From positions 186,001 through 250,000 of the forward strand of contig NZ_JAIUZM010000005.1 in NCBI RefSeq assembly GCF_020171345.1: a stretch of DNA of 64,000 nucleotides, written 5' to 3'. The DNA comes from Microbulbifer agarilyticus. GTDB lineage: Bacteria > Pseudomonadota > Gammaproteobacteria > Pseudomonadales > Cellvibrionaceae. Below, piece by piece: positions 45,839-55,715 of this stretch (the stretch's first letter is position 1; each line of letters starts with the position of its first letter). The translations under genes and the position numbers were made by a program. Under the pieces are notes generated by a model. The model was not told the origin of the DNA. It saw nothing but the letters and a program-made list of their open reading frames with translations, and did not search any database.

Positions 45839-46228
45839 ATGGCTAAGCCAAAAACTACTGCTCGCAAAAAGGTCAAAAAGACCGTTGTCGACGGTGTTGC
45901 CCACATCCACGCATCGTTCAACAACACGATCGTGACGATCACTGACCGTCAGGGCAATACTCTGAGCTGGGCTACCGCTGGTGGTTCCGGTTTCCGCGGT
46001 TCTCGTAAGAGCACCCCATTCGCAGCCCAGGTTGCTGCTGAGCGCGCAGGCACTGCTGCTCAGGAGTATGGCCTGAAAAACCTTGATGTCGAAGTTAAGG
46101 GCCCTGGCCCCGGTCGCGAATCTGCTGTTCGCGCACTGAACAACTGCGGCTACAAGATCACCAACATCACCGACGTGACGCCAATTCCGCATAATGGTTG
46201 TCGTCCGCCCAAGAAACGTCGCGTGTAA
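45839..46228 (+). CDS. rpsK: 30S ribosomal protein S11
   Basis: S11 lies on the 30S platform at the mRNA exit. The 129-residue product contains [20 protein letters not shown] and ends with the conserved [18 protein letters not shown]. The Asn-Gly pair in that end is the site that forms isoaspartate in E. coli. Standard alpha operon position. Confidence 0.98.
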   Translation: MAKPKTTARKKVKKTVVDGVAHIHASFNNTIVTITDRQGNTLSWATAGGSGFRGSRKSTPFAAQVAAERAGTAAQEYGLKNLDVEVKGPGPGRESAVRALNNCGYKITNITDVTPIPHNGCRPPKKRRV

Positions 46229-46243
46229 GAGGGGGTTGACGAA

Positions 46244-46864
46244 ATGGCACGTTATATTGGACCAAAATGTAAGCTTTCCCGTCGGGAAGGTACCGATCTT
46301 CAGCTGAAAAGTGGCGTTCGCCCGCACGACTCCAAGTGTCGTGCAGAGACCAAGCCGGGTGTTCACGGCGCTGGTCGCGGCCGTCTGTCCGACTACGGTA
46401 TTCAGCTGCGTGAAAAACAAAAAGTACGCCGTATCTACGGTGTGCTGGAAAAGCAGTTCCGCAACTACTATAAGGAAGCGGCGCGTCTGAAAGGTGCAAC
46501 CGGTGAAAACCTGCTGCAACTTCTGGAAAAACGCCTGGACAACGTGGTTTACCGCATGGGCTTCGGCTCTACTCGTGCTGAAGCACGTCAGCTGGTATCT
46601 CACAAGGCGATCCTGGTGAATGGCGCTACCGTAAACATCCCTTCTTACTCTGTTAAAGAAGGCGACGTTATCTCCATTCGCGAGAAGTCCAAGAAGCAGA
46701 TGCGTATCCAGAACTCCGTTTCCCTCGCTGCACAGCGTGGTGACGTTGAGTGGATAGACGTGAACGCGAGCAAGCTCGAAGGTACCTTCAAGCGTGTTCC
46801 GGATCGCGTAGATCTGCCGGCAGAGATCAATGAAAACCTTATCGTGGAACTCTACTCCAAGTAA
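46244..46864 (+). CDS. rpsD: 30S ribosomal protein S4
   Basis: S4 nucleates 30S assembly and in E. coli represses the alpha operon at the rpsM leader. The product has 206 residues, [20 protein letters not shown] at the start, and the S4 RNA-binding domain around [20 protein letters not shown]. Only one Cys near the N-terminus (PKCKLSR) plus one in DSKCRAE remain, so the four-Cys zinc form is not present. Confidence 0.98.
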   Translation: MARYIGPKCKLSRREGTDLQLKSGVRPHDSKCRAETKPGVHGAGRGRLSDYGIQLREKQKVRRIYGVLEKQFRNYYKEAARLKGATGENLLQLLEKRLDNVVYRMGFGSTRAEARQLVSHKAILVNGATVNIPSYSVKEGDVISIREKSKKQMRIQNSVSLAAQRGDVEWIDVNASKLEGTFKRVPDRVDLPAEINENLIVELYSK

Positions 46865-46909
46865 GGCTCTGTTCCATTTAAGGAATAAAACTGTAATACA
46901 GGTATGGCT

Positions 46910-47914
46910 ATGCAGACTGCTGTCAACGAGTTTTTGACACCTCGTCGTATTGACGTCACCGAGTACAACCAGAACCACGCTAAAGTGGTTCTGGAACCGC
47001 TGGAGCGTGGTTTCGGCCACACTCTCGGCAACGCGCTACGCCGCATCCTGCTGTCCTCCATGCCGGGCTGCGCCGTCACAGAAGTTGAGATCGACGGTGT
47101 TGAGCACGAGTACAGTGCAATTGAAGGTGTGCAGGAAGATGTAATCGAAATCCTGCTCAACTTGAAGGAAATTGCGGTGGTGATGCACGGCAAGGACCAG
47201 GCAGTGCTGAGCCTGAGCAAGAAAGGCCCGGGTGCGGTTACCGCAGGCGACATTCAGGTGGACCACGACATTGAGATCGTGAACCCCGAACATGTGATCG
47301 CTAACATCACTGGCGATGTTGAACTCAACATTCGTCTGACCGTTGCGCGCGGTCGTGGCTACCAGCCCGCCGACGCACGTCGCGAAGACGAAGAAGAGAC
47401 TCGCGCCATTGGCCGTCTGCAACTGGACGCATCTTTCGGCCCGGTTCGTCGCGTGTCCTACAGTGTGGAAGCCGCACGTGTGGAACAGCGTACTGACCTG
47501 GACAAGCTGGTTCTGGATCTGGAGACCAATGGTACTCTGGACCCGGAAGAAGCGATTCGTCGCGCCGCCACTATTCTGCAGCAGCAGCTTGCAGTATTTG
47601 TGGACCTGGAAGGCGAGAAGGATGCCCAGCCAGAAGCCAAGGAAGAGGAAGTTGATCCGGTGCTGTTGCGCCCGGTTGATGACCTTGAGCTGACCGTTCG
47701 TTCGGCTAACTGTCTGAAGGCAGAAAACATCTACTATATCGGCGACCTGATTCAGCGTACCGAAGTAGAGCTGCTGAAGACTCCGAACCTGGGTAAGAAG
47801 TCTCTGACTGAGATCAAAGACGTTCTGGCCTCTCGCGGTCTCTCCCTGGGCATGCGTCTTGAGAACTGGCCGCCGGCCAGCCTCAAGGGCGATAGCAAGC
47901 TGAGCCCCCTGTAA
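46910..47914 (+). CDS. rpoA: RNA polymerase alpha subunit
   Basis: The alpha subunit nucleates polymerase assembly and contacts promoters and activators. I choose the ATG at 46910 ([16 protein letters not shown], 334 residues), which matches the family and has CAGGT at a good distance; another ATG lies six bases upstream. The N-terminal domain shows [20 protein letters not shown], and the C-terminal domain shows [20 protein letters not shown] and [16 protein letters not shown]. An acidic linker separates the domains. Confidence 0.98.
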   Translation: MQTAVNEFLTPRRIDVTEYNQNHAKVVLEPLERGFGHTLGNALRRILLSSMPGCAVTEVEIDGVEHEYSAIEGVQEDVIEILLNLKEIAVVMHGKDQAVLSLSKKGPGAVTAGDIQVDHDIEIVNPEHVIANITGDVELNIRLTVARGRGYQPADARREDEEETRAIGRLQLDASFGPVRRVSYSVEAARVEQRTDLDKLVLDLETNGTLDPEEAIRRAATILQQQLAVFVDLEGEKDAQPEAKEEEVDPVLLRPVDDLELTVRSANCLKAENIYYIGDLIQRTEVELLKTPNLGKKSLTEIKDVLASRGLSLGMRLENWPPASLKGDSKLSPL

Positions 47915-48036
47915 AGCGTTTGTGGTGCGGGTGTTGAGCCCGGCCCTGTAAGAAACCCGAGTGGTGTGTGCCCATAGCAAATACCACTCACAAACGACTT
48001 GCTGAGAAAGCAATTCTAGTCGTGAGGAATTGAGTT

Positions 48037-48429
48037 ATGCGTCATCGTTATAGTGGCCGTAAATTCAGTCGTACTAGCTCTCACCGCAAGGCCATGTTCA
48101 AGAACATGACCGCCTCTCTGGTAGAGCACGAGCTGATCAAAACCACACTGCCTAAAGCCAAGGAACTGCGTCGCGTTGCCGAGCCGCTGATCACCCTGGC
48201 CAAGAAAGACAGTGTTGCTAACCGCCGTCTGGCTTTCGCCCGTATCCGTGATAAGGATGCTGTGCGCAAGCTGTTCGACGAGCTGGGTCCTCGTTACGAA
48301 GCCCGTCCTGGTGGATACATCCGCATCCTGAAATGTGGTTTCCGCGCAGGCGACAAGGCGCCGATGGCCTACGTTGAGCTGGTGGATCGCCCGGTTGCGG
48401 ACGAAACTGCAGAAGCTGCAGAAGCTTAA
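48037..48429 (+). CDS. rplQ: 50S ribosomal protein L17
   Basis: L17 lies near the tunnel exit. The product has 130 residues, starting [20 protein letters not shown], with a C-terminal Glu/Ala tail ([10 protein letters not shown]). It is 122 bases after rpoA and is the last gene of the alpha operon, followed by an intrinsic terminator. Confidence 0.98.
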   Translation: MRHRYSGRKFSRTSSHRKAMFKNMTASLVEHELIKTTLPKAKELRRVAEPLITLAKKDSVANRRLAFARIRDKDAVRKLFDELGPRYEARPGGYIRILKCGFRAGDKAPMAYVELVDRPVADETAEAAEA

Positions 48430-48492
48430 GACCGCGTGTCTTAAGTCGTCGGTAAACTGTCGGTCGCAAGGCCGATAGTATCCGAGCAAAGG

Positions 48493-48520
48493 AAAGCCGG
48501 TCTTTGACCGGCTTTTTTTT
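48493..48520 (+). terminator. Intrinsic terminator after rplQ
   Basis: The stem GCCGGTC (48496-48502) with GACCGGC (48506-48512) closes on a three-base loop, is flanked by AAA, and is followed by eight T residues (48513-48520). It ends the S10-spc-alpha run. Confidence 0.93.
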
Positions 48521-48558
48521 GGTTTGTCTGTTTTGTTGAATACGAAGGTGATTCGAAG

Positions 48559-48822
48559 ATGTTCCAATCGCTCGATGAACTATTGAAGATACTCAATCCT
48601 CAGATAGTCGGTAGCCTGAAACGCGCAATTGAGTTGGGCAAATGGCCGAACGGTGTTGCGATTACCGCGGAGCAGAAAATGCTTTGCGCGGAAGCAGTGG
48701 CGCATTGGGAACAGCAGCATACCGACCCGAAGAGTCGTATGGGTGTGGTTCCACCCAAGTCCACTCCGTGTGCCGATAAGCATGGAGACGATGAGGCTTC
48801 GATAACCTGGGTTGACTCTTAA
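48559..48822 (+). CDS. YeaC/DUF1315-family protein
   Basis: The product has 87 residues, is soluble and has no signal peptide. The segment LKRAIELGKWPNGVAITAEQ followed by LCAEAVAHWEQQHT matches the DUF1315 family, whose E. coli member is YeaC. The function of the family is unknown. The C-terminal third (PPKSTPCADKHGDDEASITW) is less conserved. It starts 38 bases after the rplQ terminator and has only a weak GAAGGTGATTCGAAG ribosome-binding region. Confidence 0.82.
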   Translation: MFQSLDELLKILNPQIVGSLKRAIELGKWPNGVAITAEQKMLCAEAVAHWEQQHTDPKSRMGVVPPKSTPCADKHGDDEASITWVDS

Positions 48823-48930
48823 CCTCCAGATTGCTGCTCACGTTTTACGTGACATTGATCCTCGTACAACCGCACTGAACATCGAATGGATAAACAGTGC
48901 GGCCTTGCTCATGGCAGTTACAGGATCGCG

Positions 48931-50925
48931 CTAGTGGCTGTAGTCGATATTCACCTCAAAGAAATGGTCGACGCAACGTACATAGTCGCCCTCGATAAAG
49001 GCAGAGAAACGCGTCTGGTAACCGACGAGTTTACACGCGTAACTCTCACCATTCGGATAGCTGGGGTCCCAGCTCCAATCCTGCTCCCAGTAGATTTCCA
49101 TTGCGCCCGCACCGCCTACTGCGAACCTGTCCATTGAGGCGCAGCCTAATACTTCATCTGCATGAATCGGTACAGACAGATACTCCGCGAAGTTTCGGTA
49201 GTAATCGATACGATTTTGCGATTGCGCATGTTCCGTAGTGCCGCCACATTCGATCCCGCCATTTATGATCATCGTCGTGACACCAAAGCCGGGTACCAGA
49301 CCACTGTTAAGATCTTGACCGTTTGGCTGCCAGGTTCCGTCGATGACGTGCAGCATGCTGGGCTTGGGGGGTTGCGGATAGACGAAAAAGAACACGGCGC
49401 TGGCGAGGTTAAGCCAGGTGTCGGCCACTAATTCTGGTGACTCAAGCAGGACGTTTACATCGCCAAACATTGCTGCAGAAAATGGCCCGTAGTTGTAGTT
49501 ATAACTTAGTTGCTTGGCGCCGCGACCGAAGTAGCTTTTGTAGCTACCGTCAGCAAAGGTTGCGCACGGCCACTGTTGTGCCTGCCAGGTTGATAGATCG
49601 CAAATTCCGTAGCCGTTCGCGGCACTCTCGGTCCAGCCCTGCTCGCGCAAAAAGTACAATCCCTGACGCCACTCGGGTTCGATCCAGTGACTCGTATGTC
49701 CACCGGTCTCTTGGGTGAAGTGCGCGAACATGGTCGCGAGTGATTTTTGGCAGATGGCGTCCGCATCACGCCCGTCCGAGTAATCACCACAAAATGCCGG
49801 GAACTTAGCGATCGCGCGGAGAAAATTGGTGTATGAATATTCCGGAGAGCGGACGGGGAACAGGAAATTCCAGTTGTCGTTGCTGACGATCGCTTCCGCA
49901 CGGCGCACGTTAGCTGGGTTTGAACTGAGCCCCGGTGCCACCTGTTCAACTGCTGTGTTAGTACGTGTTGCGATCGTTTCCTTTACCGCTTGGAACAGGT
50001 CGCTAGATGTCAGTTCAGCTTCTTTCTGTTGCAGAGTACTCAGGGAAATTGGATAACCACTCCCCCCGCATTGTTGGGAGATAGTGGTCGCATCACTGTG
50101 TTGTAGTGCACCATCACTCACCGTTAGCTCAAACGAAAAATTCCCGGCCGTACTTGGTAGAGTTACCTGAGTGGTTGGATCGTTGGGCGAGCTAATTTGG
50201 GCTGTGGCTCCTGCGGTCTGACGCCACTGGAAGGAAAGGGTATCAAGATCGCTATCGGAAGAGTTACTTCCGTCGAGTAATACCATTGCGGGGCAGCTTA
50301 CCTGAGACTGATCCGCTTCGGCTCGCGCTACCGGGGCGGTGTTGCCCTGCGTTGTATCAGCACGTTGGAGCAAGCTAATGGAATCTGTTGCGGTCAAACT
50401 TCCATCACTGACGGTCACTCGGAAACGGTAGGTGGTGTTAGTGGCAACGGCGGCAAGTTGAACTTCAGTAGTTGCATTCTGCGGGCTTGTGATACTCGCG
50501 AGTGGTGTGGCGGGCGAAACCTGGCTCCACGCAAAGCTGAGGGTGTCGCTGTCGGGGTCGTATGAGCCGGCAGCGTCCAGGACCACGCTGCCCGCACCGG
50601 TTATCTCTGAAAGTGATACGGAAGCTACAGCTACCGGAGTGGCGTTCGGGTTGCTGTCTGTGCAGCCTCCCTCGGTCGCTAGCAGCCAGGGACTGTCCCA
50701 GCTGTTTGTCGCCGTGTATACCGCCTCGGGCGATTGCCCGGCCCCGGCCCACCATTGGGCACGAAACAGGTCAGACTGATAGCAGACCTCGCTGCCACCG
50801 GCGTAACTTTGTGTTGGATCGTATGTGGGAGCGGATGCTGCGGTTACCTGTCCCACACAGGAAAGCGCGCAGGTAAGGAAAAGTATGCGACAGGGTATCC
50901 ATCGAAAAGCGTCGAAAGTAGTCAT
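48931..50925 (-). CDS. Secreted modular GH19 chitinase
   Basis: The protein is 664 residues from the ATG at 50925, chosen because GGAG lies six bases upstream and a signal peptide follows directly (about 1-30). Domain order: a CBM5/12-like chitin-binding module (about 35-80, YAGGSEVCYQSDLFRAQWW), two PKD/Ig-like domains (about 95-186 and 197-283), a GH19 catalytic domain (about 310-590) and a Cys-containing C-terminal extension (595-664). The catalytic Glu is in AHFTQETGGH (406), a second acidic residue in HWIEPEWRQGLYF, and the substrate loop is YFGRGAKQLSYNYNYG. It should cut chitin outside the cell. It stands alone; the 291-base gap upstream holds a TGACA-N4-TGTCA palindrome (51000-51013) but no clear promoter. 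Confidence 0.92.
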   Translation of the reverse strand: MTTFDAFRWIPCRILFLTCALSCVGQVTAASAPTYDPTQSYAGGSEVCYQSDLFRAQWWAGAGQSPEAVYTATNSWDSPWLLATEGGCTDSNPNATPVAVASVSLSEITGAGSVVLDAAGSYDPDSDTLSFAWSQVSPATPLASITSPQNATTEVQLAAVATNTTYRFRVTVSDGSLTATDSISLLQRADTTQGNTAPVARAEADQSQVSCPAMVLLDGSNSSDSDLDTLSFQWRQTAGATAQISSPNDPTTQVTLPSTAGNFSFELTVSDGALQHSDATTISQQCGGSGYPISLSTLQQKEAELTSSDLFQAVKETIATRTNTAVEQVAPGLSSNPANVRRAEAIVSNDNWNFLFPVRSPEYSYTNFLRAIAKFPAFCGDYSDGRDADAICQKSLATMFAHFTQETGGHTSHWIEPEWRQGLYFLREQGWTESAANGYGICDLSTWQAQQWPCATFADGSYKSYFGRGAKQLSYNYNYGPFSAAMFGDVNVLLESPELVADTWLNLASAVFFFVYPQPPKPSMLHVIDGTWQPNGQDLNSGLVPGFGVTTMIINGGIECGGTTEHAQSQNRIDYYRNFAEYLSVPIHADEVLGCASMDRFAVGGAGAMEIYWEQDWSWDPSYPNGESYACKLVGYQTRFSAFIEGDYVRCVDHFFEVNIDYSH

Positions 50926-51216
50926 ATTGTCTCCAGTTATTGTTATTTCGGACCGGTCACTGCTTGGCCAGGCTTTAAATCGCGCAAGAGACAACCAATT
51001 GACAGCGTTGTCATTTCTTGTGAAAAGCGCATGCACCTTAGAGTCTGTCTCGAGACTAGGGAAGGGGAGCAGGCGCCACACGACCGCATTGAGAGGGACC
51101 GCACGTTTTCTTACCGGAAGATTTCAGTCTGCAGGGATTGAAGTGATATTCCGGCGCGCACGAAGCTGAAGGAGATAAGGCGTTAGGGCGGCTTACATCG
51201 CGGTGGGAGCAATCGC

Positions 51217-52149
51217 TTACGCGAGGCGGGCTGGAAGTTGCGCCAATAGTGCGTGTTTTTCCTTGAGGAGTTGGTGCGCAATGTCGAGTGTTACAGGGGT
51301 GAAGTTAATGCGGTCACGCGGCTTAAGTTGGCCAAGCAGGTGCTGGTCGGCTTCGATAATGTGGCCAATGCGCGGATAGCCCCCGATGGTTTGTGCCTCT
51401 ACGAACGACACAATGGGTTGGCCACTCGGGGGTACCTGAATGGTACCTGGGCACAGGCCAGAGGACGTCATTTGCGGCAGTCCCGAGGTGTCTAAGGGGG
51501 TGCCCTGTAAACGGATCCCCATGCGGTTACTCTGGGGCGATACCGCATAAGTGGTCGAGGCAAAGCGCTCCCGGTCTTGGGCGGAGAAATACTGCGCCTC
51601 GGCACCATCGATTACCCTCAGCTGGGGGCGCCCACTGTAGTTCAAGCGGAATTCGACCGGCAATTGACGTGTGATGGCCATGCGCAAGTTGCACAGTGGG
51701 ATGTTGTCTCCGGTTTTTAAAGCGCGGTTGCGGAAGCCGCCGAGCCCAACCTGTAACAGGGTGGCAAGGCTACCGAATACGGCGGGAACCTGTATGTCGG
51801 CCGATATTGCAAGGTAGGCTCGGGCACCACTGCGTAGAGCGCCAAAATTGAGAATATCTCCCGGACGAACATGGATGACAGTGTCGTTTTCCACGGGTAT
51901 ATCGTTCTGCGACAGATCAAATCGTGCGCCACATACGGCCAGGCACAATTCTACCTCGAACTGAATTTTCGGGCCGACCATGGTGACTTCGAGGCAGGCT
52001 GCGGCTGACGGGTTCCCCAAAAGTTGATTGGCCATTGCCATGGCGACTGGATCGGCAGCGCCACCTGGCGCAACGCCATATCGCATCCAGCCACTACGGC
52101 CCCCGTCCTGAATACTCGTTTGTAGTCCGCCCGAGAGGATATTCAGCAT
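51217..52149 (-). CDS. pxpC: 5-oxoprolinase subunit C (biotin-dependent carboxyltransferase-like)
   Basis: The 310-residue product belongs to the KipA/PxpC family. Conserved segments are the N-terminal GLQTSIQDGGRSGWMRYGV, APGGAADPVAMAMANQLLGN and the later SNRMGIRLQG and SSGLCPGTIQVPPSGQPIV. PxpC works with PxpA and PxpB as the ATP-dependent 5-oxoprolinase that opens pyroglutamate to glutamate. Its start overlaps pxpB by seven bases. It is the last gene of the operon. Confidence 0.93.
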   Translation of the reverse strand: MLNILSGGLQTSIQDGGRSGWMRYGVAPGGAADPVAMAMANQLLGNPSAAACLEVTMVGPKIQFEVELCLAVCGARFDLSQNDIPVENDTVIHVRPGDILNFGALRSGARAYLAISADIQVPAVFGSLATLLQVGLGGFRNRALKTGDNIPLCNLRMAITRQLPVEFRLNYSGRPQLRVIDGAEAQYFSAQDRERFASTTYAVSPQSNRMGIRLQGTPLDTSGLPQMTSSGLCPGTIQVPPSGQPIVSFVEAQTIGGYPRIGHIIEADQHLLGQLKPRDRINFTPVTLDIAHQLLKEKHALLAQLPARLA

Positions 52150-52925
52150 GGCGGTGTTTTCCCTATCAGCCCCTTCTCTTGCGCCATCGCGAGAGCCTCA
52201 AATTCCGCCGGCGAAATAGGGACAAACTGAATACGGTCGAGCGGGCGCGCTATAAACGGGGCGTCGCGCGCCGGGTCGAACAACTGGATCGGTGTGCGGC
52301 CGATTATTTGCCAGCCGCCGGGCGTCTCCTGGGGATAAACGCCGGTCTGATTACCGCCAATACCGACCGAGCCTGCCGCGAGCTTCAGTGTAGGTTTGGG
52401 TTTGCGGGGGCAGGTAAGCCGAGGGTCAAGGCCGCCAAGATAGAGAAAGCCGGGTGTGAAACCGAGCATATGCACCAGATAGCAAGGGGCGCTGTGCCGG
52501 CGAATGACCTCATCGCGCGTCAGGCCGACAGTTTCGCACAGCTCGTTCATGTCCGGCGCATAATCGCCTTCGTAGCACACCGGGATTTCAACTGTCGTGG
52601 CACTTGACGGAGGGGTCGGAGCACGGACTTTATCGTTTGCGTGAACGAATTCACCTACCAGCCTTTCCAGTCGCTCCTTCAGTGGCTGCTGATCTTCAGG
52701 TGGGGATTGCAACGGGTTGTAGCGCACTGTCAGACAGCAGTACGCTGGAATTAGCTCGATAACTTCGGGCCACTCAGCGCCTCCCATCTCATGCTCAAGA
52801 TGGGTCTCGATACCAATAATCAGCGTGCTCAATGCCTTCGAGACTTCATCGTCAAAACAGATATCCCAGGCTGTATCGCCATTACTCTGAATAACGAAGC
52901 CGGGGGCGTGCATTGTATCGCTCAT
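52143..52925 (-). CDS. pxpB: 5-oxoprolinase subunit B (KipI family)
   Basis: The product has 260 residues and the family motif SAPCYLVHMLGFTPGFLYL, followed by GSVGIGGNQTGVYPQETPGG and GRTPIQLFDP. In Bacillus the homologue KipI was first known as a kinase inhibitor, but the A-B-C gene order here points to 5-oxoprolinase. It overlaps pxpA by four bases and pxpC by seven, so all three are translationally coupled. Confidence 0.93.
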   Translation of the reverse strand: MSDTMHAPGFVIQSNGDTAWDICFDDEVSKALSTLIIGIETHLEHEMGGAEWPEVIELIPAYCCLTVRYNPLQSPPEDQQPLKERLERLVGEFVHANDKVRAPTPPSSATTVEIPVCYEGDYAPDMNELCETVGLTRDEVIRRHSAPCYLVHMLGFTPGFLYLGGLDPRLTCPRKPKPTLKLAAGSVGIGGNQTGVYPQETPGGWQIIGRTPIQLFDPARDAPFIARPLDRIQFVPISPAEFEALAMAQEKGLIGKTPPC

Positions 52926-53689
52926 ACGCCAACGCGGATGTGTTCGCGCTGCAGGGCTTCCACGAGTTTTTCCGCGATTTGCACTGCATTGGGGTTGTCA
53001 CCATGCAAGCAAATGCTGTCTGCGGTAAAGATAAGCTCGTTATCGTCGATGGAAGGGAAACCGTCGCCGCGGATGAGCCCGAGGGTTTGTTGGATACAGT
53101 GGTCGAAGTCCTCGATGACAGCGCCGGGCATTGACCTGGGAGAGAGCCGCTGCTTGTTGAGGTAGCGGCGATCCATAAAGCCCTCGCGAATAAATGGATG
53201 AGCGAGCACCTTGGCGGCGGTTTCCAACGCGCCGTTAGCGAGTCCAAGGATGTACAGGTCGGGAAAATCACGATGGATCAGTTCGGTCATAAGCCTTGCC
53301 AGCTCGGGATTGGCCTCCGCGTCGTTGTATAGAGCCCCATGCAGTTTTACGTGGCCGAGAACGACTCTCTGTTGGTTGGCAAGATCAGTCAGAGCCTGGA
53401 TCTGTGCGGTTACCGATTCAACGAGTTCTCGCTCCGAAATCTGCAGGCTCTTGCGGCCAAAATTTTCAGGGTCCGGATACCCTGGGTGGGCACCAATGGT
53501 AAGTTGGTGCTTTGCCGCGTTTATAAGTGAAATAGCCATGGTTTCCTGATTGCCTGCGTGGCCACCACAGGCAATATTGCAGCGGGAAATATAGGGCATT
53601 AGCAGTGCGTCACGCGCACAGTCCTCAGCCGTGCTACCCTCGCCGAGGTCGCAATTGATATCGATATTCACGCGCGGATAGCTCCCCAA
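52922..53689 (-). CDS. pxpA: 5-oxoprolinase subunit A (LamB/YcsF family)
   Basis: The product has 255 residues with the LamB/YcsF signatures VNIDINCDLGEG, NIACGGHAGN, IGAHPGYPDPENFGRK and HVKLHGALYN. The start appears to be TTG (MGSYPRVNID), since AGGA lies about six bases upstream and no in-frame ATG is near; a GTG six codons further in is the alternative. It heads the pxpABC operon, which disposes of the toxic metabolite 5-oxoproline. Confidence 0.93.
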   Translation of the reverse strand: MGSYPRVNIDINCDLGEGSTAEDCARDALLMPYISRCNIACGGHAGNQETMAISLINAAKHQLTIGAHPGYPDPENFGRKSLQISERELVESVTAQIQALTDLANQQRVVLGHVKLHGALYNDAEANPELARLMTELIHRDFPDLYILGLANGALETAAKVLAHPFIREGFMDRRYLNKQRLSPRSMPGAVIEDFDHCIQQTLGLIRGDGFPSIDDNELIFTADSICLHGDNPNAVQIAEKLVEALQREHIRVGV

Positions 53690-53776
53690 ATGGCATTCCT
53701 AAAGTTCTGGATTGTGCATCCAACTTACTCGAGTACGTAAGCCTGAAGATGGGAGCTTCCGTGCGCAATAGGCAAG

Positions 53777-54568
53777 TTACTCCCTTGTTTGATTTGATTC
53801 TCGTGCATTTACATGGTGGGCGGGTCGGGGCTTGAATCCCAAACGGAATTTCTCTATTAGAAGCTGCCACGCAAATACGCTATTGGTTACCAAGTAGCGG
53901 CGCCACATGCGGCGCGGTTCTTGTAGTAGCCGGAATAACCACTCTAGGCCGGCCCGCTGCATCCACATGGGGGCACGCTGCACCTTGCCCGCAACCACAT
54001 CAAAGGTGCCACCAACGCCCATAACGAAGTCGACGTTAAGCTGGTCACGCCAGCGGTGGATAAAATTTTCCTTGTGCGGGGATGTGATGGCAACGAACAA
54101 TAATCTTGCCCCGGAACGGCGGATGTCGTCCACCACCGATTGCTCGTCTTCCCAGAAGTAACCATGGTGCCACCCGGCTACATTGAGCGTGGGAAAACGC
54201 GATTTTATCCTCAAAACCGCTTTTGATACTACTGGTGCGCGGGCACCAAGAAAATATACTGGGAAGCCCTTTTCACTACTCATTTCCAACAGGCTGTAAA
54301 ACAGGTCGATGCCAGCAACCCGTTCGGGTATATCGTGACCGAGAAAGCGCGCGCCCCATACCACGCCGGCGCCATCAATATTTATGATGTCACACGATCC
54401 GACCGATTGAGCAAGCGTGGAGTCACTCTGCATATGAATCAGTTTTGCCACATTGACGACGACATGCTGCGTAAATGTGTGCGATTGGATCCGATCGCCA
54501 ATCAGCGCCACGGTATCTTTCTGGGATGCGACGTCCATGGGAGCGCCAAGTAATTCAATTCTATGCAT
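53777..54568 (-). CDS. WecG/TagA/CpsF-family glycosyltransferase
   Basis: The product has 263 residues from the ATG at 54568, which has AAGGA nine bases upstream; the frame is open further upstream but lacks homology. Family motifs are VVNVAKLIHMQSD, NIDGAGVVWGARFLG, GWHHGYFWEDEQ and GVGGTFDVVAGKVQRAP. Members transfer ManNAc or ManNAcA to a lipid-linked acceptor at the inner membrane. WecB and WecC upstream would supply UDP-ManNAcA, which fits. It is the last gene of the exopolysaccharide group in this window. The acceptor is unknown. Confidence 0.88.
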   Translation of the reverse strand: MHRIELLGAPMDVASQKDTVALIGDRIQSHTFTQHVVVNVAKLIHMQSDSTLAQSVGSCDIINIDGAGVVWGARFLGHDIPERVAGIDLFYSLLEMSSEKGFPVYFLGARAPVVSKAVLRIKSRFPTLNVAGWHHGYFWEDEQSVVDDIRRSGARLLFVAITSPHKENFIHRWRDQLNVDFVMGVGGTFDVVAGKVQRAPMWMQRAGLEWLFRLLQEPRRMWRRYLVTNSVFAWQLLIEKFRLGFKPRPAHHVNARESNQTRE

Positions 54569-54655
54569 GGAATGAAATCCTTTTCCTGGGCGTGTAACGT
54601 CAACTCTCACAAGACACTTCCATGTGCTTGTGAAGGCGTTTTGGCTGGAATCCAA

Positions 54656-55696
54656 CTATTCGTGGACGACCTTGGGTGGCGCCTGAGCCGTTTTAGCTGG
54701 TAAGGGGGCTGGACGGCGATAGCCCGACAGCTGGAGACCTTTGTCGTAGAGCCCATGCACCCATTTATGCAGCTGTTCGAGGCTGTAGGGGGTGAGTGAT
54801 TTTGGATGCCCCATCGCGATGAAGCATTCGAGATGCTTGCGTCTGGCATTATTGAACGCATGCCGTAACAGGCTTGCCTTAAACCCATCCACAGAGACAG
54901 CCATGTGCGAGTAATGTGTGAGCAGGTGCAGTAAGTCGGCGCGGCTATTCGCCACAGCCGAGCCATCTCCGAAAGGCCGGTGGTGCCCACCGCGAGCGAG
55001 CAATCGGTTCAGTGCAAAGCGCCAGTAGAAGAGTGGTGATACTCGAAGAGAAGAGATCGCCACTTCAGTAAACGGGCCACTGTCCACGGCTTGGCATGGA
55101 TCGCGATCAAAGTTCCAGCACGCAGCGGAGGGAGCAGAGCGGAAATCAAAATCGTGTGCTTTTGAGCTGGCTCCGCCGCCGTAATAGACCGAGCTGTCTA
55201 TGCTGAGCCCGTTGTCGATCAGCGGTTGCGCGAGGGGAGCAAACGGCTGTATGCACCAGCCACCGGCGCGAAATGCAAATACCTTTTGTTTGAGATGCTG
55301 ATTCAGCTCCCGCGTGCATCGAGTAACAATTGAGACGATATCCTGATCTGGCCACTGAGAGAGTCTGTAGCGGTCGATCACCGTTTGCCACTGGCGGCCG
55401 TCATGCCATGAGTCAAACCAGTGCGGATGTATATGCAGCTGGATTTGATGGCCGCGCGCTTCAAGCCCGCGGATATGCGACACCACCGAAAGGTATTCTT
55501 GCTCGAGGTGTGGGAATTTCTCTACGAACTCGCGCAATCGGACAAGATAGCTGGCGTCGACGAAGAACACAGCAGGTGCTGAAAATACATCGAGAGTTCG
55601 TATTAGTGCGTCGCAGGGCTTAAACAAGCAGGCGTCGGGGCTCCCGGTCTGTCTGCCAAAGAACAGCTCATAATCCAACGTTAATGCGATATGCAT
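54656..55696 (-). CDS. Polysaccharide deacetylase-like (NodB-fold) protein
   Basis: The product has 346 residues from the ATG at 55696; a TTG three codons upstream is also in frame. The N-terminal ALTLDYELFFGRQTG has the catalytic-acid-type Asp, and HQIQLHIHPHWFDS has the two His of a metal site. RAGGWCIQP and SVYYGGG follow. It has no signal peptide, so a cytoplasmic or membrane-peripheral role is likely. It lies 20 bases from wecC. Deacetylation of an amino-sugar in the polymer is plausible, but some members of this group lack enzymatic activity. Confidence 0.75.
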   Translation of the reverse strand: MHIALTLDYELFFGRQTGSPDACLFKPCDALIRTLDVFSAPAVFFVDASYLVRLREFVEKFPHLEQEYLSVVSHIRGLEARGHQIQLHIHPHWFDSWHDGRQWQTVIDRYRLSQWPDQDIVSIVTRCTRELNQHLKQKVFAFRAGGWCIQPFAPLAQPLIDNGLSIDSSVYYGGGASSKAHDFDFRSAPSAACWNFDRDPCQAVDSGPFTEVAISSLRVSPLFYWRFALNRLLARGGHHRPFGDGSAVANSRADLLHLLTHYSHMAVSVDGFKASLLRHAFNNARRKHLECFIAMGHPKSLTPYSLEQLHKWVHGLYDKGLQLSGYRRPAPLPAKTAQAPPKVVHE

Positions 55697-55715
55697 GTGT
55701 GGCAATCCGGTTTAG

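Noticed and set aside
51000-51013. TGACA-N4-TGTCA palindrome upstream of the chitinase
   Set aside because: At five bases per arm it is too short to separate from chance; kept only as a note in the chitinase entry.
50926-51081. Upstream extension of the chitinase frame
   Set aside because: It would place 52 non-homologous residues before a clear signal peptide; the ATG at 50925 has a GGAG site.
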